Positions 6,963-13,195 of a stretch of DNA of 18,919 nucleotides are shown here, in pieces. Where the stretch lies: contig DLQW01000086.1 of assembly GCA_002474405.1 (NCBI GenBank), forward strand, positions 1 through 18,919. Direction: 5' to 3'. The stretch is from Christensenella sp. UBA7597. GTDB taxonomy: Bacteria > Bacillota > Clostridia > Christensenellales > Borkfalkiaceae. A model generated the notes under the pieces. That model saw only the letters and a list, made by a program, of their open reading frames with translations, did no database searches and had not been told where the DNA came from. Each line of letters opens with the position of its first letter. Position 1 is the stretch's first letter. Made by a program: the position numbers and the translations under genes.

Positions 6963-7023
6963 GCAGCTGCCCCTCATTCGTCTGCAGCTGCGCTTCATCC
7001 ACCTTCCCCCCAAAGGGAAGGCT
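6963..7023 (-). repeat. Hairpin repeat family, copy E (inverted, shorter form)
   Basis: Read on the minus strand: AGCCTTCCC-TTTG-GGGGGAAGGT, then a second arm with GCAGCTGC and the tail GAATGAGGGGCAGCTG. It is the only copy in the opposite orientation and lies 30 bp after the yerC stop on the same strand, where stem 1 could act as a 3' hairpin. Confidence 0.6.
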
Positions 7024-7053
7024 GAAATTACGGCAATCATCCGCCGCTTTCCG

Positions 7054-7353
7054 TCAATCCCCCTCTTCCGCCTGCGGCACAAATTTTTCATAGCCGCCGC
7101 TGCCGTGGCGCACGCACCGCGACACTCTGGAAAGCGTTGCCGAAGAAATATTCGTGGCGGCAATCACTTCCGCATACGTTTTTCCCGCTTTTAAAAGCTG
7201 CGCCGCTTTCGCCCGCTGCGCCATCTGCTCAGCTTCCGTGTACGTGCACAAATCTTCCAGCAGCGCCTTTACGTCCTCCGCCGTTTTGCACGCAAGAAAA
7301 GTTTCGTAAAGCACCTTTTCCATTTCCGTTTCCTGTTGTTGCGTTTTCACCAT
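7054..7353 (-). CDS. YerC/YecD family TrpR-like protein
   Basis: A 99-residue protein of the TrpR superfamily. It shows the conserved order L-L-E-D-L-C-T-Y-T-E-A-E-Q-M-A-Q-R (about 31-47), a linker, then the helix-turn-helix G-K-T-Y-A-E-V-I-A-A-T-N-I-S-S-A-T-L-S-R-V (57-77). Family members in Firmicutes have no well-established target. The start at 7353 has an AGAGG ribosome binding site; Met11 with AGGAAACGG upstream is an alternative. It starts 19 bp after the ABC ATPase gene and is the last gene of the amino-acid transporter operon, so it may regulate that operon in a TrpR-like, ligand-dependent way (inference). Confidence 0.9.
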   Translation of the reverse strand: MVKTQQQETEMEKVLYETFLACKTAEDVKALLEDLCTYTEAEQMAQRAKAAQLLKAGKTYAEVIAATNISSATLSRVSRCVRHGSGGYEKFVPQAEEGD

Positions 7354-7372
7354 AATTCAACCTCTGCCCCCC

Positions 7373-8224
7373 TTATTTGTTTTTTCCGCCGTCGATGAAC
7401 GCTTTGAAAAGCTCGCTTTTCGGGGCGCCGAACGCCTCCGCCGCGTTGCCGCTTTCCTCCGCTTTTCCCTCGTGCAAAAATAAAAGTTCGTCCGCCACGC
7501 TCCGCGCAAACTCCATTTCGTGCGTTACCACAATCATCGTGCGCCCCTCCGCTTTCAGCTCGTTGATCAGCGCCGAAATTTCGCCCGTCAGGTGCGGGTC
7601 CAGCGCGGAAGTCGGCTCGTCGAAGCACAGAATTTTCGGTTGCAACGCCAAAGCGCGCGCAATCGCCACGCGCTGTTGTTGCCCGCCCGAAAGCTCGCAC
7701 GGGTAGGCGGCGCATTTTTCCGCCAGTCCCACTTTTTCCAGCAGCCGCTGCGCGTTCTCGTCGTTTTTCGCCCTGATTTGTTTTTTCAGCGCGCTTTTTT
7801 CTTTGCGCGGCAATTTCTCGTTTTTCAGCGCCCGAAGCTCGCTTAAATCCGCCGCCAAAGAAACGTTCCGCTTCGCCGTGTACTGCGGAAACAGCTGAAA
7901 ATTCTGAAACACCAGCGTAAAATCCCTGTTTTCCGCGCCCGCGCCGTTCTCCGCCGCGCGCTTCTTCTTTTTCGGCTTTTTGCCGCCGTTTTCCGCATTT
8001 TCTTCGGTCGTCGCGCCGAAATTCGTGGTAACGCCGTCTACCGTAACGCTGCCGCCGTCCGCCTCTTCCAGCCCGTTCAGGCAGCGCAGCAACGTTGTTT
8101 TGCCATTGCCGGACGAACCGATTACGGCAAGCACCTTTCCCTTTTCCAGCGAGAACGAAACGCCTTTCAGCACCTGCGTGCCGCCGAAATTTTTCCGTAT
8201 ATCCCGCACTTCTAAAAACGCCAT
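7373..8224 (-). CDS. Polar amino-acid ABC transporter, ATP-binding protein
   Basis: Energises amino-acid import together with the permease and lipoprotein encoded upstream. Motifs: Walker A G-S-S-G-N-G-K-T (36-43), Q-loop V-F-Q-N-F-Q-L-F-P (105-113), signature L-S-G-G-Q-Q-Q-R (178-185), Walker B I-L-C-F-D-E-P (198-204) with D202/E203, D-loop S-A-L-D-P and switch His235. The family (GlnQ/HisP-like) is usually about 240 residues. This one has 283 because of two charged insertions: one around residues 68-100 before the Q-loop, containing K-K-P-K-K-K-K-R, and one around 128-155 in the helical domain. All catalytic motifs are intact, so it should be active. It starts 11 bp after the permease stop. 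Confidence 0.93.
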   Translation of the reverse strand: MAFLEVRDIRKNFGGTQVLKGVSFSLEKGKVLAVIGSSGNGKTTLLRCLNGLEEADGGSVTVDGVTTNFGATTEENAENGGKKPKKKKRAAENGAGAENRDFTLVFQNFQLFPQYTAKRNVSLAADLSELRALKNEKLPRKEKSALKKQIRAKNDENAQRLLEKVGLAEKCAAYPCELSGGQQQRVAIARALALQPKILCFDEPTSALDPHLTGEISALINELKAEGRTMIVVTHEMEFARSVADELLFLHEGKAEESGNAAEAFGAPKSELFKAFIDGGKNK

Positions 8225-8235
8225 GTTTTCACCCG

Positions 8236-8934
8236 TTACACCTTATAGTACGAAAGCTTCTTTTCAAGATACCCGAAAAGCAACGTCAGCGCGCCCACGG
8301 CGGCAAGATAAAATGCCCCCGTGTAGAAAAGCGGCCATATCAGCGCCTTGCTGGCAAACCTGTCCGCCACTTTAATGATTTCCACCACGCCGATCACGCG
8401 CGCCAGCGCGGTATCTTTCACCAGCGTAATCACCTCGTTGCTCATCGGCGCAAGAATGTTTTTTATCACCTGCGCCAGAATCACCTTGCGGAAAATTTCG
8501 CCCTTCGACATGCCCAGCACTTTACCCGCCTCGTACTGCCCTTTGGGGATGCTCTGAATACCGCCGCGGTAAATTTCCGAAAAATAGCAGGCGTAATTGA
8601 TGGCGAACGCTATCAGCGTTGCGATGAACGCCCCGCCGAATTCGATGCCGTAGCTGAAATACAGCTTGTTATCCAGCTTCCCCCAGAAATTGGCGCCGGA
8701 AGCGGAAAAATAGCGCGGCAGATAGTAAATCACGAATAATTGAAGCATTAACGGCACGCCGCGGATAATCCACACAAACGTCTTGGAAACGCACCGCAGG
8801 GGCTTGAATCTGCTCATCGAACAAAAGCAGATCGCAAGCCCCAGAGGTATCGCTATCAGAAGCGTTAAGATAAACAGCAGCCCCGTTACGGCAAAGCCTT
8901 TCAGAAGGCTTTGCGTAACCTGTAAAAACGTCAT
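8236..8934 (-). CDS. Polar amino-acid ABC transporter, permease
   Basis: A 232-residue inner-membrane permease of the His/Glu/Gln family. Hydrophobic segments lie at about 12-37, 54-72, 97-118 and 197-222. The cytoplasmic EAA loop that docks the ATPase is at about 134-160 (Y-E-A-G-K-V-L-G-M-S-K-G-E-I-F). The R-G-V-P segment (58-61) is also typical of this family. Only one permease gene is present, so a homodimer is likely. An AAGGA ribosome binding site precedes the start. It follows the binding-protein gene by 32 bp. Confidence 0.93.
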   Translation of the reverse strand: MTFLQVTQSLLKGFAVTGLLFILTLLIAIPLGLAICFCSMSRFKPLRCVSKTFVWIIRGVPLMLQLFVIYYLPRYFSASGANFWGKLDNKLYFSYGIEFGGAFIATLIAFAINYACYFSEIYRGGIQSIPKGQYEAGKVLGMSKGEIFRKVILAQVIKNILAPMSNEVITLVKDTALARVIGVVEIIKVADRFASKALIWPLFYTGAFYLAAVGALTLLFGYLEKKLSYYKV

Positions 8935-8966
8935 TTCAAAATTTTTCCTTGTGTAAAATTTCTTGT

Positions 8967-9773
8967 TTATTTCGTAAGCAGAAGCGAATTCGTCAGCCCG
9001 TATTTTTCGGCAAGCGCCTCCGCAAAACCGTTCTCGGCAAGCGTTTTAAACACGTCGTTCACTTTCGCGGTAAGCTCGCTGCCCTTTTTGAATCCCACGG
9101 CGTATTCCTCTTTTTCGATGGAGATGCCCTCGTTTATAACAAGGTTGGTATAATCGCCCTTGCCCGCCAGCTTCTGCGCCAGCAATACGTCCACGATCGC
9201 GTACTGCGCCGTGCCCGTGTTCACCGCTTTAATCGCGTCCATCTGCGAGGTTACGTCCTTTTTGTTGATGGTAACGCCCTCGATGCCGCTCACGTACGAT
9301 TCGCCCGCGGAACCCGCTTCGAACGCCACCGATTTGCCGTCGAACTGCGCCGCGTCGGTCAGCTCCGTTTCGTTCGCGCCGCGCACCACGCATTGCGCGT
9401 TCTGCATATACGGCACCGAGAAATCGATTTTATCGCTTCTGTTCGTGCCGTCGTCGTCCGCGCAGTTCCAGGTGAAGCCGTTCCAGATGCAGTCGATCGT
9501 GCCGCCGTCCAGCTCCATATATTTGTTGCCCCACTCGATTTCCTTGAAGCGCACGGTGTAGCCGAGGCGAGTGAACGTTTCCTGCGCCAGCTCGGTATCG
9601 AAGCCCGTCAGTACGCCGTTTTCGTCTTTATAGTTCATCGGCTCGTAATCGGTGTAACCCACCACCAGCACGTTTTCCGTTTTCTCTTCCTTGCAAGCCG
9701 CGCCCGCAAACCCGAATGCAAATACGCTTGCCGCCGCAAGCACGCCCGCCATCAGTTTCATGCCTTTTTTCAT
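8967..9773 (-). CDS. Polar amino-acid ABC transporter, substrate-binding lipoprotein
   Basis: A 268-residue extracellular binding protein. It has a lipoprotein signal peptide (M-K-K-G-M-K-L-M, hydrophobic core to residue 26) with the lipid-anchored Cys27. The lipobox G-A-A-C lacks the usual Leu at -3. The mature part is an SBP_bac_3 domain: V-G-Y-T-D-Y-E-P-M-N-Y at its start, L-T-G-F-D-T-E-L-A, and D-F-S-V-P-Y-M in the hinge region. The family binds polar or charged amino acids; the exact ligand is not readable. First gene of the operon, with a strong GAGAGGAG ribosome binding site, a good SigA promoter (9860-9888) and a palindrome in the leader. Confidence 0.93.
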   Translation of the reverse strand: MKKGMKLMAGVLAAASVFAFGFAGAACKEEKTENVLVVGYTDYEPMNYKDENGVLTGFDTELAQETFTRLGYTVRFKEIEWGNKYMELDGGTIDCIWNGFTWNCADDDGTNRSDKIDFSVPYMQNAQCVVRGANETELTDAAQFDGKSVAFEAGSAGESYVSGIEGVTINKKDVTSQMDAIKAVNTGTAQYAIVDVLLAQKLAGKGDYTNLVINEGISIEKEEYAVGFKKGSELTAKVNDVFKTLAENGFAEALAEKYGLTNSLLLTK

Positions 9774-9826
9774 TTTTGTAACTCCTCTCTTTTTCGATTC
9801 GATTTTTTGCTTTGCTTTAACGATTT

Positions 9827-9850
9827 ATCGCTTTAACGCGCTAAAGCGAT
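9827..9850 (-). promoter_or_regulatory. Palindromic operator candidate in the transporter leader
   Basis: ATCGCTTTA - 6 bp - TAAAGCGAT, perfect 9-bp arms, starting about 3 bp after the predicted transcription start. A third half site lies next to it (GCTTTAACG at 9814-9822 repeats 9830-9838 at 16-bp distance). A protein bound here would block the promoter. YerC, encoded last in the operon, is one candidate; an RNA hairpin role is also possible. Confidence 0.6.
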
Positions 9851-9859
9851 TATGGGTAT

Positions 9860-9888
9860 ATTATAGCGCGTCGAAAAATAAAAGTAAA
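9860..9888 (-). promoter_or_regulatory. Promoter of the amino-acid transporter operon
   Basis: TTTACT (9883-9888), 17-bp spacer, TATAAT (9860-9865). Start expected near 9853, giving a leader of about 80 nt. Confidence 0.7.
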
Positions 9889-9932
9889 GCGTTTTTAAGG
9901 CAAAAAGTGTAAAAAATCAAAAAAAATTTGTC

Positions 9933-9965
9933 TGAAATCGGCGGTTTCGTGTTTGAAATCGGCGG
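9933..9965. repeat. 12-bp direct repeat between two operons
   Basis: TGAAATCGGCGG occurs at 9933-9944 and 9954-9965, 21 bp apart, in the gap between bioY and the transporter promoter. TTTTCGG also repeats nearby. No intrinsic terminator for bioY is clear: GCCTGAAAAAAGGC at about 10005-10018 lacks a following T-run on the minus strand. Confidence 0.5.
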
Positions 9966-10022
9966 AAATCAGGCAAATTTTCGGTAATTTTCGGGGTTTT
10001 TTTCGCCTTTTTTCAGGCATTT

Positions 10023-10649
10023 TTACACGTTTTTACGTACGGTTTTGCGCATTACCACGCCGAGGTACGAAGCCAGCGCTATCTTTAAAAGGTCGGGCAG
10101 AATAAACGGCACCACGCACACGGAAAGCACGTACCCGATGGATTTTTCGGCGCCTTTCAGCGCGAACAGCCCGATGAACCACGCCGAGCCGAACGTATAG
10201 CAAACAACCGTGCCGAGAAACGAAGCGATGGCGAAAACAAGGAAATATCTGCGCGCACCGCCGCGTTTTTCCGCGGGTTTCAAGCCGTTTTCGTTGCGTT
10301 TTTCAAAGGTTTTTATGATGGTTGCCATCAAAGCGGACATCGGCAGAAATCCCACGATATAGCCGCCCGTGGGGCTTACGAGGCTTGCCGTAGCGCCGAA
10401 TTTGGAGAACACCGGCACGCCGACGAGTCCTAAAAACACGTACACGGCAACCGCCGCCACGCCGTCGAAGCCCAGCGCGATCGAAGCCAGCATCACCGCC
10501 AGCGTCTGCAGCGTGATGGGCACGCCGCCCGGCAGCGGAATGGAAATCTGCGCGCACACCGCCATCAGCGCCGTAAACAGCGCGATGCGGGCAAGGCGTT
10601 TCGCGCCGCCGCGAGAATGGAGTTTTACCTGTTTCGTTTCGTTCGTCAT
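10023..10649 (-). CDS. bioY: Biotin transporter substrate-binding subunit BioY
   Basis: A 208-residue integral membrane S-component of an ECF biotin transporter. It has about six hydrophobic segments and the family motifs I-P-L-P-G-G-V-P-I-T-L-Q-T (about 37-49) and S-P-T-G-G-Y-I-V-G-F (near residue 91-100), which line the biotin site. No A/A'/T energising genes are nearby, so it would share a common ECF module or act alone. It starts 10 bp after metK with an AAGGA ribosome binding site, so the two are probably cotranscribed. No BirA-type operator is evident. Confidence 0.95.
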   Translation of the reverse strand: MTNETKQVKLHSRGGAKRLARIALFTALMAVCAQISIPLPGGVPITLQTLAVMLASIALGFDGVAAVAVYVFLGLVGVPVFSKFGATASLVSPTGGYIVGFLPMSALMATIIKTFEKRNENGLKPAEKRGGARRYFLVFAIASFLGTVVCYTFGSAWFIGLFALKGAEKSIGYVLSVCVVPFILPDLLKIALASYLGVVMRKTVRKNV

Positions 10650-10659
10650 ATGTTTTTCC

Positions 10660-11826
10660 TTAGTTAAGGTATTTTTTCAAATCGTCAACGCGATCGGTGC
10701 GCTCCCACGGGAAGCCCTCTCTGCCGAAGTGCCCGTATGCCGCCGTCTGCGCGTACACGGGCGCGCGCAAACCGAGCGTACGGATAATCGCGTACGGACG
10801 GAAATCGAATTCTTTCTTTAAAATTTCCGCCAGCCTGTCGTCCGGCAGTTTGCCCGTACCGAACGTATCCACGAACACGGAAACGGGATTCGCCACGCCG
10901 ATGGCATACGCCACCTGAATTTCCATTTTATCCGCAAGCCCCGCCGCCACGGCGTTTTTCGCCGCGTAACGGCAGAAGTACGTGGCGCTTCTGTCCACCT
11001 TGGTGGGATCCTTGCCGGAAAACGAACCGCCGCCGTGCGCGCACATGCCGCCGTACGTATCCACGATGATTTTTCTGCCCGTCAGCCCCGAATCGCCTTC
11101 GGGTCCGCCGATTTCGAAACGCCCCGTGGGGTTGATGAAATATTTCGTGTTTTCGTCGGCGTAGTCTTTCACCACCTCGTCGATGACGAATTTTTTGACG
11201 TCTTTGCGTAATTGTTCCTGCGAGACGGCTTCGTTGTGCTGGGCGGAAACCACCACGGTATCCACGCGCACGGGCGCGCCGCCGTTATATTCTACGGTAA
11301 CCTGCGTTTTGCCGTCGGGGCGGAGATAGGAAAGTTTCCCGCTCTTTCTTACTTCGGCAAGGCGCATGGAAAGCTTGTGCGCAAGCATGACGGGCAACGG
11401 CATCAATTCCGCCGTTTCGCGGCAGGCATAGCCGAACATCATGCCCTGATCGCCCGCGCCGAGCGTTGCGGCTTCGTCCGTTTCTTCGCCCGATTTCTTT
11501 TCCGCGGAATCGTTTACGCCGAGCGCGATATCCGCCGACTGACCGTGCACCGCGAGCGTGATTTTCACCGTATCGGCATTGAACGAGCCGAACGTGTACC
11601 CGATTTTACGGATGGTTTCGCGCGCGACGGCTTCGTAATCGACGACGGCGTTTGCCGTAACTTCGCCCATGATTAAAAGTCCGTCGTATGCGGCGCAACA
11701 TTCGATTGCGGCGCGCGCCGCGGGATCCTGCTTTAAAATTGCGTCTAAAACGGCGTCCGCGATCTGATCGCAGACTTTATCGGGATGCCCCTCCGTAACG
11801 CTTTCGCTGGTAAAAAACTTTTTCAT
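10660..11826 (-). CDS. metK: S-adenosylmethionine synthetase
   Basis: Makes SAM from methionine and ATP in the cytoplasm. The 388-residue length fits the family. Motifs: [11 protein letters not shown] near residues 7-17, [12 protein letters not shown] near 125-136 (methionine/ATP site), and [17 protein letters not shown] near 258-274. The frame is open 46 codons further upstream, but ATG 11826 is chosen because an AAAGAGGA ribosome binding site precedes it and the protein then starts as the family does ([11 protein letters not shown]). It has a strong promoter and a ~140-nt leader, and is followed immediately by bioY. Confidence 0.97.
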   Translation of the reverse strand: MKKFFTSESVTEGHPDKVCDQIADAVLDAILKQDPAARAAIECCAAYDGLLIMGEVTANAVVDYEAVARETIRKIGYTFGSFNADTVKITLAVHGQSADIALGVNDSAEKKSGEETDEAATLGAGDQGMMFGYACRETAELMPLPVMLAHKLSMRLAEVRKSGKLSYLRPDGKTQVTVEYNGGAPVRVDTVVVSAQHNEAVSQEQLRKDVKKFVIDEVVKDYADENTKYFINPTGRFEIGGPEGDSGLTGRKIIVDTYGGMCAHGGGSFSGKDPTKVDRSATYFCRYAAKNAVAAGLADKMEIQVAYAIGVANPVSVFVDTFGTGKLPDDRLAEILKKEFDFRPYAIIRTLGLRAPVYAQTAAYGHFGREGFPWERTDRVDDLKKYLN

Positions 11827-11966
11827 GTAAAAAATCCTCTTTTTAACATAGTTGTATGCAGCAGGGATACGAATATCCGTTCTGCGTGAAAAATGCGCCT
11901 GCGACGACTTTTTCCGCAAAAAATCGCCCCCGAAAAGGCGAAACGGAAAACGATGGCCTCGCAAGG
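11827..11966 (-). promoter_or_regulatory. Structured metK leader, no recognised riboswitch
   Basis: About 140 nt between the predicted start of transcription and the metK ATG. It includes a GGATA-TTCG-TATCC hairpin (11865-11878) with a stable UUCG loop, CGCC...GGCG, and other short stems. I looked for SAM-I, SMK and SAM-II core sequences and saw none. It may be an unrecognised regulatory leader or simply a long untranslated region. Confidence 0.4.
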
Positions 11967-11972
11967 AATTCT

Positions 11973-12001
11973 ATTATAGCACCGCGGAGCAAAAAAGTCA
12001 A
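11973..12001 (-). promoter_or_regulatory. metK promoter
   Basis: TTGACT (11996-12001), 17-bp spacer, TATAAT (11973-11978) with an extended-10 TGC. One of the strongest promoters in the window. It is divergent from the radical SAM promoter 62 bp away. Confidence 0.85.
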
Positions 12002-12063
12002 CGAAAAGTGCGCGCCTGCGCAAACGTTCATAAAAACATTTGACGCGCCCGCGGCGTTTTTAA

Positions 12064-12092
12064 TTGCTTTTTCCGCGCGGCTCTGCTATAAT
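12064..12092 (+). promoter_or_regulatory. Radical SAM gene promoter (predicted leaderless transcript)
   Basis: TTGCTT (12064-12069), 17-bp spacer, TATAAT (12087-12092) with extended-10 TGC. The ATG begins at 12100, eight nucleotides after the -10, where transcription should start. There is no room for a ribosome binding site. Confidence 0.75.
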
Positions 12093-12099
12093 GTTGTTT

Positions 12100-13002
12100 A
12101 TGGCGACTTTGATTGAAAAATGCTTTGCGTGCCCCGTGAAATGCGGCGCGAAGCGGACGGAACGCGCGGGATACTGTAACGTACAGGGCTTAAAAATCGC
12201 GAAATATTATCTGCACCCATTCGAAGAGCCGTGCATTTCCTTTAACAAAGGCAGCGGCACGATTTTTTTTACGGGCTGCAATTTAAAGTGCGTGTTCTGC
12301 CAGAATTACGAACTTTCGCGCGCGGCGCGCGGCATGGAAATTACTCCCGCGCGGCTTGCCGATATTTTCCGCGAGCTGGAAGACGAGGGCGCGGACAATA
12401 TTTCGCTGGTAACCCCCTCGCACCTGATTTACGAGATAGAAAAAGCGTTTCGGCTGTACCGTCCGAAAATCCCCGTGGTGTACAATTCCGGCGGGTACGA
12501 CAGCGTGGAAAGCCTGAAGCGCATCGACGAATATGTTTCCGTTTATCTGCCCGACATGAAGTGGAAATCGGAATACCTTTCCAAACGATATTCGGGCAGA
12601 AGCGATTACTTCGACGTGGCGGCGAAAGCGATAGCGTTTATGGCGGACAAGCCCCTGCTTTTCGAAGAACCGGCGGCGGACGAAGCGCCGCGCGCGGACG
12701 GCGTGAAAAAGATGCTTTCCGGGCTGATTGTGCGGCACATGGTGATGCCGATGGGCGTAACCGACACGCTGGCGATTTTAAAATGGTTTAAAAACGAGCT
12801 GCCGGATACGGCGTACCTTTCGCTGATGAGCCAGTACACGCCGTTCGGCGACATCGAAGCTTTTCCCGAACTGAAACGCGGCGTTACGGCGCGCGAATAC
12901 AACGAAGCCGTAAACGCGGCGTTCGCCCTCGGCATTACGAATATTTTTGTACAGAAGCGCTCCTCTTCGGGCGAAAAATACATCCCGAAATGGGATTACT
13001 GA
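12100..13002 (+). CDS. Radical SAM protein, PflX-like
   Basis: A 300-residue cytoplasmic radical SAM enzyme of the group annotated as putative pyruvate formate-lyase activating enzyme (PflX, COG1313). The cluster motif C-N-L-K-C-V-F-C gives the Cx3Cx2C triad Cys60, Cys64, Cys67. An additional N-terminal cysteine set (Cys8, Cys11, Cys15, Cys26) is typical of the group and may hold a second metal site. Further family features are N-S-G-G-Y-D and V-Y-L-P-D-M-K-W. The substrate of PflX-type proteins is not established, and no glycyl-radical enzyme gene is in the window. ATG 12100 is chosen over an ATG at 12091, which overlaps the -10 box. The ABC-F gene follows on the same strand after 193 bp. 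Confidence 0.9.
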   Translation: MATLIEKCFACPVKCGAKRTERAGYCNVQGLKIAKYYLHPFEEPCISFNKGSGTIFFTGCNLKCVFCQNYELSRAARGMEITPARLADIFRELEDEGADNISLVTPSHLIYEIEKAFRLYRPKIPVVYNSGGYDSVESLKRIDEYVSVYLPDMKWKSEYLSKRYSGRSDYFDVAAKAIAFMADKPLLFEEPAADEAPRADGVKKMLSGLIVRHMVMPMGVTDTLAILKWFKNELPDTAYLSLMSQYTPFGDIEAFPELKRGVTAREYNEAVNAAFALGITNIFVQKRSSSGEKYIPKWDY

Positions 13003-13038
13003 CGGCGCCTCGCCTCTGCGGCGGGAAAGCGTGCGGCT

Positions 13039-13158
13039 TTACAACCCGATTTTCAGTTTTGCGAGACGGCGGGCAAGCGCCGCCGCACGCGACGGGGTTG
13101 CATAAGTCAGTTCGGCTTCAAGCGCGCGGATTTTTTTCAATCTTTTTCCGATATTCAT
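13039..13158 (-). CDS. Possible 39-residue basic protein, antisense to its neighbours
   Basis: A small minus-strand frame between the radical SAM and ABC-F genes. It reads as a compositionally plausible helical peptide (R-L-K-K-I-R-A-L-E-A-E-L, then S-R-A-A-A-L-A-R-R-L-A-K-L-K-I-G-L). No Shine-Dalgarno sequence precedes the ATG. A weak CATAAT box lies 30-40 bp upstream, inside the start of the ABC-F gene. It matches no family I know. It may be chance, since the frame also stays open upstream into the ABC-F antisense strand. Confidence 0.25.
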   Translation of the reverse strand: MNIGKRLKKIRALEAELTYATPSRAAALARRLAKLKIGL

Positions 13159-13195
13159 TGCAGGCACAGTTTGTGCAGAAAACGGCGGTAGTATT

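Noticed and set aside
10005..10018. GCCTGAAAAAAGGC as a bioY terminator
   Set aside because: The stem is 4 bp and the T-run lies on the wrong strand for a minus-strand gene.
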